Shown here piece by piece: positions 23,136 through 33,789 of a stretch of DNA of 64,000 bases (positions are counted from its first letter, which is position 1; every line of letters begins with the position of its first letter). Under the pieces are notes generated by a model. That model did not search any database and was not told the origin of the DNA. It saw only the letters and a program-made list of their open reading frames with translations. The stretch is from Verticillium longisporum (Eukaryota; Ascomycota; Sordariomycetes; Glomerellales; Plectosphaerellaceae). Location: positions 4,650,001 to 4,714,000 of the forward strand of contig JAETXT010000006.1 in NCBI GenBank assembly GCA_019188255.1. Direction: 5' to 3'. A program made the position numbers and the translations under genes.

Positions 23136-24199
23136 TCATCCGACCATATTGGAGAGCACGGAAATGGAGAGGATCATGACGAGAAGCCCAATACAAGCAA
23201 CGATGAGAAAGAACGTGGCTATCCACCCAAGCGCCATTGCACCAGCTCCAACGTGTCCCGTCGCCACGCCGTACGTGAAGAATTTGACCATGGTTGTCGC
23301 AGAGGAGCTGGACAGATGCTGCCAGAAGCCCGTCAAGAGAGTCAGGACGCAGGACACAACCAGACAACCCAACGCTGCTTTCGAGACTATCCGGGAAGGA
23401 AACGGCTTCACTTCTCTCTTCGACCCGTTGCTTGTGTTGTCCTCATGCCATCCCGGGAAGGTGGCCAGTAGAAGAATCGCGGCAATGGCGGCGACAATCG
23501 AGATAAACCTTAGAGAACTAGTTAACAGCATTGTAGCATACGGATTGCTGCTCGCGTGCAGCATCATTAGAAGGGATCTTACAAGAGAGCGACGAAGACA
23601 GTCTCCTCACGGAACTTTTGCGCTGCATGGATGAGGTTCAACGGGTCCCCTGATTCATCCCCAATGGTTGTGCGACGCACAAATGCCTCAAGAGAGCCCG
23701 AGTTCTTCGAGCATATCGACTGGCCGCTGACCAGGAGGCACATACCCATGTAACCTGCCCTGATCTCCATCGAAGTGCGATTGACGGCAACCTCTGCAAT
23801 GGATGCGGCAACATTGCTGGCGGACGGCTCTGGGTTGCTGACGTAGGACAGAGACAAAAGATAGATCCCAGCGAGACCATCGCTGGTGCAGCCGGCGATG
23901 AGGATCGATATCAGGGTAACGGATATGACGAGGAATATCATGAGGACATGGTGGTACCCAATGTAGGGGAGAAAACTGTCGCTGCGCGTCAGCCTCTGGG
24001 CTCCAATGATGAACAGAGCTCACAAACCGGCGTAGGTCAAGAGGGAACCGAAGAACCCTGGCCGAAGCTGGACTAGACGTCAAAGACATCGTTCATGTGC
24101 CTGTTGGCGTATGTGGCCGCTTCCCGTGGACAGCACTGCTCGGTTTCTACGACTCTGCTCTGGAGCCCGTTCGGCGTGTTGCCGTCAGGTACGTTTCAT
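23136..24199 (-). CDS. Fig1-like membrane protein (calcium influx / mating fusion)
   Basis: Confident exons are 24072-24024, 23975-23583 and 23517-23136, with introns of 48 nt (24023-23976) and 65 nt (23582-23518). The family is clear: LPYIGYHHVLMIFLVISVTLISILIAGCTSDGLAGIYLLSLSY, EIRAGYMGMCL, DPLNLIHAAQKFREE, LATFPGWHED and VKPFPSR, with four predicted membrane helices. Fig1 proteins support low-affinity calcium uptake and membrane fusion in mating, and in filamentous fungi also conidiation or virulence. The 5' end is tentative: an ATG at 24199 giving a 7-nt first exon (24199-24193) and a 120-nt intron yields an in-frame 276-aa protein, but no second line of evidence supports it. An ATG at 24089 leads into the wrong frame. 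The stop codon is only 10 bases from that of the convergent ankyrin/CorA-like gene. Confidence 0.8.
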
Positions 24200-24951
24200 T
24201 TGACAAGTCAGGATTGCTTTCTGCAATCTCAAGGCACTGTCAGCCTCACTCGACCTGAGTGGCTGCGAGATTTATGCACGCCTTGCACAACTTGTAGGCA
24301 CCCTGGTCAATGCTCAATTGGCAGACTCGATCACCTTCGCCCCTTAATGAATGGCCAAAGACAGCATCGAACATCATAGTTCGTTCTATGTTCACTTACA
24401 ACACTTAAACCAAACCCCAAGGTAGTCATGACTCACTGAATGAACGATAACTGTAATACAGAGAGCTCAGACTCAATGGGCGTGAGCCTTTCCAGCTGTC
24501 TGAAGATTCGCTGGAGTGACACATTGTCATTATGTATTCCATCGGAGCATTTTGGCCGCTGGCCAGCGCATATATGAAGAGTGCCAAGCGGATGTTCGTG
24601 TTGGAAAACATTGCCCGGGATCAGCACCCACCTCCGAGCGGCGCAGGAGACATGCGGAGTTGATGTCACGCCGGCCGTGAGCAAAAAGCTGACAGACGGT
24701 AGCTGTGTTAGGCCGTCGTACCGATCAAAAGAACGGTCTGTCCTGCGAGTCTTGTCACAAACCAGGAGGCCCGGAGGAATCCCGGACTTTAATGGAGGGG
24801 TCGACCCGTTATATCCGATGTCACAATGAAGGATGCAAGCAGAGGTCGATAGGCGTGATGTAAGGACATTATAAGCCTGGGTGGCAATGGTGCAGTGTAT
24901 CATTCTTGCGAAATCGTCATTCATCTGCGGTCCTGTCTAGCACTCTTCAGC
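24200..24951. other. Divergent intergenic region (Fig1-like / aldo-keto reductase)
   Basis: About 750 bases that should hold both promoters. I see no RNA gene, repeat or supported open frame. Confidence 0.5.
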
Positions 24952-26086
24952 ATGTCTTCCTCGCGCAAACCTGTCGTGACCATCGGGAGTGATGGGCCTA
25001 CTATTCCGGCCATCGGGTTCGGAGCCATGGGCCTAAGTGTTGGTTATGGCGCTGGAGGGTGAGTCATCTTGTATGTCACCAAGGAAATAAATAGTACTGA
25101 TCTTGTGACAGTTCCGATGAAGAAAGGTCAAAGTGCTCGACCGGGCATGGGAGATTGGCTGTGTCAACTGGGATACGGCGACCAGCTACGGCGACAACGA
25201 GGACCTGATCGGTAAATGGTTCAAACTGCACCCTGAACGCCGCAAGGACATATTTCTCGCCACCAAGTTTGCTATCGAGGGTTCTGGGGAAGGGATAGAA
25301 GGCATGACCGTGGATTCGTCTCCAGAGAATTGCAAGAAGTCCCTTGAGACTAGCCTGCGCCGGCTCGGAGTGGAGAGCATCGACCTTTATTATATACACC
25401 GCGCGAACCCGAGCGTTGCGATCGAAAAGACGGTCCACGCCATGAAGGAGCTTCACCAGTGAGTTAGACACCCTCAGAAGGAGAGATTGAGACGATACTG
25501 ATGCATGCACAGAGCAGGAAAAATCAGGTATCTCGGCCTTTCGGAGGTCTCCTCTGCGACCCTTCGCAGAGCTCACGCTGTTCACCCGATAGCAGCAGTG
25601 CAAATTGAGTACAATCCTTGGACGCTTGACATTGAGGGTCCTTCAGGGACGAACCTGCTCGATACCTGTAAGGAACTCGGTGTGGCTGTTGTTGCTTACT
25701 CGCCGTTGGGACGAGGCATCTTGACCGGAAAGTACCGATCCAAAAACGACTTTGAGCCCGGCGATGTTCGCCACTACCTGGAGAGATACCAAGATGAGAA
25801 CTTACGGAAGAGCCTGGTCCTCGTGGACAAATTCGAACAGGTTGCCAAACGCAAGGGTTGTACATCAGGCCAGCTCGTCCTCGCATGGCTCGTGGCCCAA
25901 TGGGACAAGGTGATTGTGATCCCTGGAACGAAGAAGATCAATTATCTGGAAGAGAACTTCGATGCTGGAAAGGTCGAGATCACGCCAGAGGAGGAGCGCG
26001 AGCTGCGGGAGCTGGTCTCGGGTAGTGGCATCAGCGGCAGCCGAAACCCTTTCTTTGGCCAGTTCGTGGACACGGTTCCGCTATAG
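24952..26086 (+). CDS. Aldo/keto reductase (frameshifted)
   Basis: Three exons: 24952-25058, 25112-25458 and 25513-26086, with introns of 53 and 54 nt. The ATG at 24952 gives [15 protein letters not shown]. The expected catalytic tetrad is present: Asp in [10 protein letters not shown], Tyr in the same motif, Lys in FLATKFA and His in LYYIHRANP. Other landmarks are [41 protein letters not shown] and VIPGTKK. These enzymes reduce aldehydes or ketones with NADPH; this branch resembles YakC/pyridoxal-reductase-like AKRs. In exon 2 the reading shifts: SDEER is followed in frame 1 by nonsense and in another frame by [10 protein letters not shown]. One missing T near 25126-25128 (AGGTC instead of AGGTTC) would restore SDEERFKVLDRAW and about 342 aa. 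Apart from this the gene is intact. Confidence 0.82.
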
Positions 26087-27230
26087 CCCCCATTTCTAGC
26101 TATTCAGTCGGATTTCTAGGGTTTTATAGATAATCCTGACGAGGTGTACACGCCGGTGACAAGACGCAAAGGCTACGAACGAGGGCTGTCCGCTTTCGAG
26201 CCTGTCAAGTCTGGGCCAAATCAGTCTGGCTCATCAAGAGATGGGGCTCTACGTCCTTGACTCCCTCTTCTGAAATCAGTCGTGTTGCGAAAATCATCTA
26301 ATGTCTCGTTATATACCTGCCTTACTTGCAGCCAATAAGCTCATTAAGCTAACGAGGCTCATCTTCTGATTTGCCATGTAAATCCCATCATCAACGAGCT
26401 GCCAGGGTGGTGAACGTCTTGTACAGCCACGTAGCCAGTGATATGAGGTCTTAATTTTTACTGCGTTCCAAGTGATTATTCTTCCAAGACCTTTGAAAGC
26501 GGATTGATTATAGGAAAAGACAATTCCCGGTATCTAGTCCACGAGCTAGTAGGCTTCCTAGCTTCAGGACGTTATTGACAGCCGGACTGACGTGTTTGGC
26601 GCAGCGGGATGCACGGTAGAATGAGTGTCGGAGTTGGCTGGCCTGTGTCCGCGTCGAACATATCAAAGTACGCCTCCCTGTTGCGTATGTGGACTTTCTT
26701 TGCGTAACCATCGGGAGACTTCCCCTGCCATGCATGAACTTACTCCTACGACACCGGCACACCTGGCGGGGCCCAGGTTGTAGTGCCTCGGGCCATTCCG
26801 AAATGGATTCAGGTTGTGTTCAGAGTCAGCAACAGGCCAGAGTTTCGAGTCAGTAGTAGGAATAACCGCCATGAACATGCAGCGGTCCGCGGGACATGTA
26901 TCAGCCCTAGACTGCTGTTGAAAGCGTCTGCAATAGACTCACATATGTCGCCCTCCCTGAGCGACGAATCAAACTCTATTCTCCCACGGCAGGTTGCTCA
27001 CCGCTTCCTCGGCCTACATCACCACTAAGGCCCCGCCGGGACAGCGACGCTGTGGGATTTGCGAGAAGCAAAACATACCGCTGTACAAGAAACACACAAT
27101 GGCCGAAGCACTCTGTTAATGGAAACAGATTTAATGGAAACATATGTAGTCAAAATGAGCGGCAACCCATGATGCCGAGTACTAGTTAATCAAGCAAAAG
27201 GTATCATCCCTCCCCAATCCAAGAACCCGC
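26087..27230. other. Convergent intergenic region
   Basis: About 1.1 kb between the stops of the aldo/keto reductase and fat1 genes. Short open frames show no recognisable domain or repeat. Confidence 0.5.
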
Positions 27231-29318
27231 TCATAGTTTCACCCTCCCACCATCCAACTGCTGCCAATCATGTGCTGTAAAGGGCACGTAGGTATCCCCT
27301 TGCAGCCAGTACATTAGGCTCTCGTCGCCAGCCCCCGGCTTGACACCCTCACCCCTCAATCCCGTCTTCTGCTGCTTGTTCGTCCCCGTCATCTGCATCC
27401 CCATGTCAGGCATGACCCTCAGGAAGAGCGGCAACGCGTACTTCGGCAGCGCCTTCTTAACATGTTCCGCCAAGCTCTTGAGGAGGGCGTCTTCTGGCTT
27501 CGCCTCGATTCCACGGCCCTCATCGAGCACCAGTGCCGCACACCCCGCCCGCCCGTCATGGTGTGGTAGCTCAACGCCGTAGACATTGGCCTCGCGCACA
27601 GCCGGGTGTGAGCCGATGGCTTCACTAACCTCCTGCGTCGAGACGTTTTCACTCTTCCAGCGGAAGGTGTCTCCGATGCGGTCACTGAAGAAGAGGCGAC
27701 CCTCACCATCCCATTTAAGAATATCACCGGTGCGAAACCAGGCGTCGTCCTTTCGGAACACGCTGCGTAACACCTTTTTCTGCGTTGCCTCTGGGTTACC
27801 ATAGTAGCCTTGGAAGCGACGTGACATGTCCGTCGGAGAAACACGGCAGAGGAGCTCGCCTGGTTCGTTAGTGCCAGCGGAACGACAGAAGCCTGTCTTC
27901 GGGTCTCGCCATGGCGCGCCTTGTTCGTGATCTACTTCGACAATGGCAAGATTCATTCCCATGACGGCATTGTAAATCCAGCCGTTTCGGCCGATGGCAC
28001 CTTTGGCAAAATCATTTCGGCTGAGATTCCATGTGCCAAAGGTGCCCTCTGTGGCGGCATAGAATTCGCCAATCGTGTCGACACCAAAGCGATCACGGAA
28101 GCGACTCCATACGTCGGGCCGCAGGCCGTTTCCAAATGCTGCTCGGACCTTGTGTTTCTTGTCGAGGTTCTCGCCTGTCGTAGGGTCGAGTTGTGGTGGA
28201 GCGGCGAGGAGATAGCGGCACGTCTCGCCGTCATACTGACAGATGGTGGCGCCCGATGTGCGCACATCTGACCAGAAAGTCTTGGTCGAGAACTTACGCC
28301 CAATGGCAATCGTGCCGCCGGCCTCTAGAGTGTTGCCAAATCCCAGGATGGCAGCCGAGCTGTGGTACAGCGGCATGGACTGCGCACACGTTAGCTTTCC
28401 GCGGGTTTTGGGAGGGGACGGATCGTGTTTACCGTGTAGAAGACATCATTAGTGCTGTTGCTGATGAACCGAGATGTGAAAATGCCGCCCACGATACACT
28501 TGGCCCAAGAAACAATGGCAGGCTTGGGCATTCCGGTGGTGCCGGAAGTAAAAATGAGAATGGCGATGTTTTGGTACTTGTCCTCGGATCGATCGGCGTC
28601 AGGATACCTCCTAGGTTCGGTCGCAGCAATGCCCGCGAGTGTGGTTGGGTCGAACTCCACGAAGGTGACAGCCTCGAGTTCGCTGCGTACTTCTTGATTC
28701 ACATTGCTGGCAACCAAAGGGTCGACAAGCACCAAAGACGTCGTGGCAGTCTTGATGCAATGAGCCAGTGCACTCCCGGTGAGGTTGTAATTCATGAAGG
28801 CAGGCTTCGCTCCGATTGACCAGAGACCGAACCAGATGAAGATGAAGACATCGGAGTTTTGAAAGTCTACAGCGACAATGTCTTTGGGCTTGACACCGTG
28901 GCGCTCCCGCAGCCAGGCGCCGTAGCGAAGAACATTTTCATATACTTGAGCATATGTCCATGACTTGCCCTCGAAAATGATAAAGGCACGGTCCGCGGAG
29001 GACTTGTTCTGGGCATGGCGTTCGAGGACGTAGAAGGGACTCAGACGATCAGTCCGCTCACGCCACAAGGCGGACAAGGTCGCTGGAAGGGCGCATTGTA
29101 CAAGGTGAACATCGTACCACAGAGACATGCGCGCATTCAGGTACGCGGCGCCTGCAGCGGCGCCTGGCAGGGCGACAGCGAGAGGGACTGTAATCAATCA
29201 GTAAACTGGAGGCCGAATTGGAGGACCATCAAGCAGGTTCAAATCATGCAGGCTTTAGCCATTGGGTAGGGCGCGACATTAGGTGCTGACGTTTCGGGGG
29301 ATTGGACGCACCAGGCAT
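27231..29318 (-). CDS. fat1: Very-long-chain acyl-CoA synthetase / fatty acid transporter
   Basis: Three exons: a 7-nt first exon 29318-29312 (ATGCCTG), then 29187-28433 and 28379-27231, with introns of 124 nt (GTGCGT..TTACAG, branch ACTGAT) and 53 nt. The spliced protein is about 636 aa and begins MPVPLAVALPGAAAGAAYLN, a hydrophobic N-terminus typical of Fat1. The AMP-binding motif ILIFTSGTTGMPKPAIVSW, the MPLYHSSAAILGF loop, GEFYAATEGTFG, and the VLACS/FATP signature (FRTGDILKWDGEGRLFFSDRIGDTFRWKSENVST) are all present. It should activate very-long-chain fatty acids with ATP and CoA and help fatty acid uptake, at ER, peroxisome or lipid-droplet membranes. The first exon is inferred because no ATG lies in frame just upstream of the 29187 acceptor; without it the first Met would be 29128, removing the N-terminal helix. 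Confidence 0.87.
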
Positions 29319-31170
29319 ATTGTACTGTGCGTTGATCCCAGAGTCTGAGAGACGACGTCAAGGACTCTTGATGGGGGCCACAAGTGAGAAAGGCCTGGAT
29401 CCCGTCGACAAGGTCTGGCGGCGACACGGACTACCAGAAGCGCGGGACGTTGGCGGCCAGGCACAGGACGTGACCCCAGACAAAGCAAGGCAGAGGAGGC
29501 CTAGGCTTTGTCAGAAAAGAGTATGCGCTGAACAAAGTGACGTGACCCGGATGGGGAACAGCAATTAGACGAGGCCGTGAGGTTATAGGCTACCGGAAGT
29601 CGATTGAAGAGAAGAAAGCCGGCAGGTCCAAATATCAGGAGCGAGCATGGAGTCTAGTGTCAAGGGACGGGCTCCATTCCGTCTCATGGGGCCATGAATG
29701 CATTTGACGTTGAGTCGATGGTGACGACAGCCGAGGAGCAGCTTCGCAGAGTGGATATCGGTGGACATGTGCCCACAATCGAACGCCATGGCGAAGCACG
29801 ACTTGCACAGCTGGTGGTACTTGATGCACGCTACTGGCACCAAACGTTCGCCAGCAATCCTATATTGGGCGCCGCTTGTATGGCGACGGGACATGAGATG
29901 CAGGACACTAGCAGCGGTACCCCAGCTTTTTCCAGCCGTCGCAGCCCATCCAGGAGACCTTGCAGGTCTTGGAACACCGTTTTGGGATGGAAGCCTCGGC
30001 ACCGCCAGCGGGGTTCGACGACTCTAAGCGAATTCAAGAGAGCCATGTTGGTGATTTGCTGCGACATGTTGCTCTATCGAGTAAGTGGCTCGCAACCGGG
30101 GGGGGTACATGTCACGTCGCGCGGAGAGTTCTCTAAAGAAGCCTAAAGCTGGCGATCAAAGGTGGCCAGATGGACAGGAGTCAACAGCGCACCCATCTGA
30201 ATCGTTGTGTTTCGTCTCCGCCCTTGTTGATTCGGTTTCGGGCCCGGTCCGAGTGTTCCTGGTCCCGCAGAAGATCCAACGGCGCGCTATGATCAGCCGA
30301 GTGTCCGCTGGGACATGGAGCAAAAGATTCCGCGTTTGAAGCGCTCGACGACCGGGCTAGCTCCAGCCCGAGATAGGGGGAAGAAGATGGTGACGGGCAC
30401 AGCATTCGAGGCGATCTGCAGTTGTTGGTAACCTGGACGCCAGGATTGCTTGGCTTTGGGGTCACGAGAGGGGTAGCACCGAGGTATCTCAAGGGAACGA
30501 AACGCTGCAGCGCAGGACATGTGATGGTGCCGGTGCCCCAAGACGACCTGAAGGTGCATAGGAGGTAAGCCAGTCGAAGCCGCAGTTTTTTGTTGTCCAG
30601 AGTCATCCGATTTGGCATGTAGATTGTCTGTCGCTCTGCTCTGAAGCCATCGTCCTTCGTACCACACTAATCAGGGGCCGTAAACCTGGTGCTGGAGCCA
30701 TGTCAATTCTTGGGACCACCTGGCGTACCGTGCTCGACCGTTACAGGGGGAGGTGCTGTCCCATAGAACGCCATATTCACAGAAGACTGTGGGCAGAGGT
30801 CCTGTTGACGTTCATTCTGGGTTGCAGTGCATTTTGTCTTCGAGAAAGATGGGAGGGTCTCTTACTTCCCTTGTTACCTTACCTAGGTACCTACCTAGGT
30901 AGGTAGGTAGGTAGGTACCTTACCTACCAATTCCCAATTCCCTTGCCCGTTCAGGTACGTGGACCTTGGTCAAGTCAGTGGAGGAAGGCGAAAGCGGGGC
31001 CGCTACTGCCTCCCAGTCCCTGCGAAGCGCTTATCGTCTCCGTCACTGCATTATCGCCATGTGATCTCGCGTCGCATTGGCTCCAGTCGTCAAATGGCCA
31101 GAAGTCGCATCGAGTGTCCCGCCTCCGTACGCCCCCTCCATCAGCCAGCCCAAGGCGCCGTCGAGTCACC
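29319..31170. other. Divergent intergenic region (fat1 / PIG-S)
   Basis: About 1.85 kb. Open frames exist on both strands near 29583-30146, including a minus-strand one with a Cys/His-rich stretch (YHQLCKSCFAMAFDCGH), but no family is recognised and both strands are equally open, so I do not call a gene. A TAGG tetranucleotide array lies at about 30874-30928. Confidence 0.45.
30874..30928. repeat. Tetranucleotide CCTA/TAGG array with palindromic GGTACC
   Basis: A stretch made of TACC/CCTA units that inverts into TAGG repeats around CTAGGTACCTACCTAGG and ends in GGTACC. It could form a hairpin. It lies about 240 bp upstream of the PIG-S start. Confidence 0.9.
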
Positions 31171-32923
31171 ATGGCCGCGACACTACCCAGCCAAGACGAC
31201 CTCATCCAGAACCCCTCGCTTTCTCTCCATGAGAGTTCTGTCGAGATGGCACCGCCTACCGCCGGACCCACGGGCGAAGACGCCTCTCCCGAGAACCCCA
31301 AAGAACCGCCCCCTGAGAAGGCTTCGGACGTGCGACGCCGCTCTTTCGTCATTCTCTCTTTCTGGGCCATCGCGCTATGTTTTGGTGTGCCAATATGGTG
31401 GATAACGACGTCTATTTACCGGGCTAACCTGCCCTTGTCTGACATGCTGGACTGGGCTGACGGCAAGGTGAGTCGTCTGTCCGCCATGCCATGGCTCTTC
31501 TGAATTCATGTGTTTCCATGTCGACTGACAACCTCCAACGCAGGCCTGTCGCCCTGTCTTCCCGCTGAGCATCGCCATTGAGGCGTCGTCTCTGCAAGAC
31601 CAAGAGGCCCAGAACCTCCTTCGACAGACGCAACATGCGCTCGACGACCTAAACGACTGCTCCGGCCACCCCCTACGACTGCAGCTAGCCCCACGCTCCA
31701 ATGATGCAGCCGACAAACAAGGCAACCAAGAGCTCGCCCTGACGATCCGCCTGACGCCCGGTGAGTCCACTGCGGCGGCACTCGACCCAAACTCTGCCGT
31801 TCTCGACGTCACGTACCCGCCGAGCGCCGTTCCGTCGGCGTCGTCTTCGACATCCTCGCTTGCCTCCTACATTGCCAATGAGCTACGTTCGACGTACGCC
31901 GAGGAGCAGTCCATCATCTCCTACCTGCTCTCGACCTCTCCCGGCGCCTCGGAGCCGAGGTCCAAGGCCCTCTCACCCGAAGTGGCCGAGTCCTTGTCGA
32001 AGCGGACCACTCGATCGATGCGCTATGCGCCTACATTCCACCTGACATTTTCTTTGTTCACAAATGGCGCCGTGCCGAACGCGTGGGATATCGAGAAGGC
32101 CATTCCGGACTTCATGCAGCCCATGCTCGACGTGCTGACCCCGATCCACATCTTCACCTTGGTCACGCAGGTCCAACTGTAAGCGACGCCGGGTGCGCAA
32201 CCCAGCGACCTGGGCAAGGAGGATCTCGCCAGCTTCATCTACGCCGCCGAGTGGCCGCTCTCGCCTTCCATCGGCGGAGCACCAACGATCAACTTTGTGC
32301 TCTTCGTCGGAAACCAGACGGTCGGCACCGAGCCGGGCTCGGAGAATTCGCAGTCGTGGCTGATCCCGCAATGGGGCACGGTCTACCTACAGTCACTGCC
32401 GCCGGCCGTGGCGCGCGTCTCGAGCGCGGACCTCAAGCAGCCGATGCTGACCTTTGCGGGCCACCTGCTCTCCCTGCTGGGCACGCCGCAGACGGGCTCG
32501 CTGCCGCTCCGGCTGTCGACGCTGACGCGCATCCGGTCGGCGGACCTTCTGCTGCGGGCCTCGTCTACGCTGGGCTCGCTGGCGCGTGTCTCGCAGGCCC
32601 TGCCGTCCATCTCGATCCCCGGCAGCGTTGCTGACGGCGTGGCCAAGACGATGCGCCACCTCGAGCTGGCGTGTGCGAGCCTCGGTGGCCTCGAAGGGCT
32701 GGAGCATGCGCGCATCGCCGGGGCCGGGGCGGAGCGGGCGTTTTTCGAGAAGAGCATGGTCGGGCAGCTGTACTTCCCCGACGAACACAAGATTGCGGTG
32801 TACCTGCCTCTGCTGGGGCCAGTAGGCGTTCCGTTGATCATGGGCCTGCTGAACGAGCTGAAGGCGTGGAAGAAGAGGAGACGAGAGAGGGCCGAGGCCG
32901 AGGCCAAGAAGAAGGCCCAGTAA
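31171..32923 (+). CDS. gpi17: GPI transamidase component PIG-S (Gpi17), with internal TAA
   Basis: Two exons: 31171-31467 and 31544-32923, with a 76-nt intron (GTGAGT donor, ACGCAG acceptor). The ATG at 31171 has a CACCATGG context. The protein is about 558 codons. It has an N-terminal membrane helix (about residues 55-80, FVILSFWAIALCFGVPIWW), a large lumenal domain (YAPTFHLTFSLF, HIFTLVTQVQL, FIYAAEWPLSPSIGGAPTINFVLF) and a C-terminal helix (VYLPLLGPVGVPLIMGLL). PIG-S is a subunit of the ER complex that attaches GPI anchors to proteins. Codon 312 (32180-32182) is TAA where family members have Tyr, as I recall (TQVQLY); the frame continues perfectly beyond it. A single C-to-A change (TAC to TAA) or base-call error is the simplest reading. 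A 54-nt in-frame intron starting at this GTAAGC (32179-32232) is an alternative, but it is GC-rich and lacks a branch site. Confidence 0.85.
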
Positions 32924-33789
32924 ACGAGCAAGACAAAAAGAAAAGAGAAGCGAGAATATAAACGAGTATCCCGAAGAATACGACATGATCCAACTCATCC
33001 AATCGTCGTCGTCGCCTTGATTCGTATTGCAGCATGTCAGTACCGAGCAGCAGGCGTTTGGTGGTAGGCCATGGTAGGGGCTCGACAGTGGGGTCCTCAA
33101 TCAGGAACAGGGAGCAGACTGACGTACCCAGGTACCTGACCTCAGCACCTGACCTCAGCACCTGACATCAGTACCCGGGCACCCAATTGCCTCGACAGCG
33201 GCGGGAAAAGTGACGTCTGTGGATGTTCTTAGGCGCGGCATCGAGGCCAGCACCAGCCCACAGCTGCCGTCGATCCCGTGGATCCCTTCTCTCCTGCCTC
33301 GGGTCGGGCTGTCTTCGTTTGCGTCTGCGGGCGGCACCGTCGGGCTCCAGTGCAAGGGGCGCCAACCCAGAGCAACCGGATGCCGGGGAGCTTCAGGGCA
33401 GTGCACACCCCTGTGTTTTCTCTACAGCCCCCCTCCAAAAGTGCAGCACAGCGTCACCTGCACTCAGAGCCGAACTTCGTCATCCCACTTTTCAACCCAG
33501 CTGGCTTATCGTTATCATCCCTCACCCGCCCGCACCCGCGTCTGCACTGCTTCCCTCCCTAGTGAGCCATTGGATCACAGCCGGACCTTGATCTCCTGCA
33601 CCTCGCCGCTTCGCCTCCGAGTTCCTGCCTCCCTGGTCCTCGAATTGGAAGATCGGGTCACAAAAGACATAAGCTCTCCCCGTGCTTCCTGCCTCTGCTT
33701 CTGTCGACACGCCCAACCCGCCGCGGATTGCTGCACACACGTACCACCCCCACCAACACTGAGAGCACCAGTATGAAGAAGATCGCACA
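32924..33789. other. Intergenic, alpha/beta hydrolase promoter
   Basis: About 870 bases between two plus-strand genes. It contains a 13-base tandem repeat at 33134-33171 and then a pyrimidine-rich leader before the ATG at 33790. Confidence 0.5.
33134..33171. repeat. 13-bp tandem repeat (ACCTGACCTCAGC)
   Basis: Two exact copies followed by a third, diverged copy. The first is preceded by the CCAGGT sequence of a GGTACC motif. Confidence 0.85.

Noticed and set aside
24024..24089. ATG at 24089 as the Fig1-like start
   Set aside because: Its frame runs into the wrong phase at the 23975 acceptor and would not produce LPYIGYHHVLM.
29583..30146. Overlapping open frames on both strands, one Cys/His-rich
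   Set aside because: No known zinc-binding pattern with consistent spacing, and both strands are open in GC-rich DNA.
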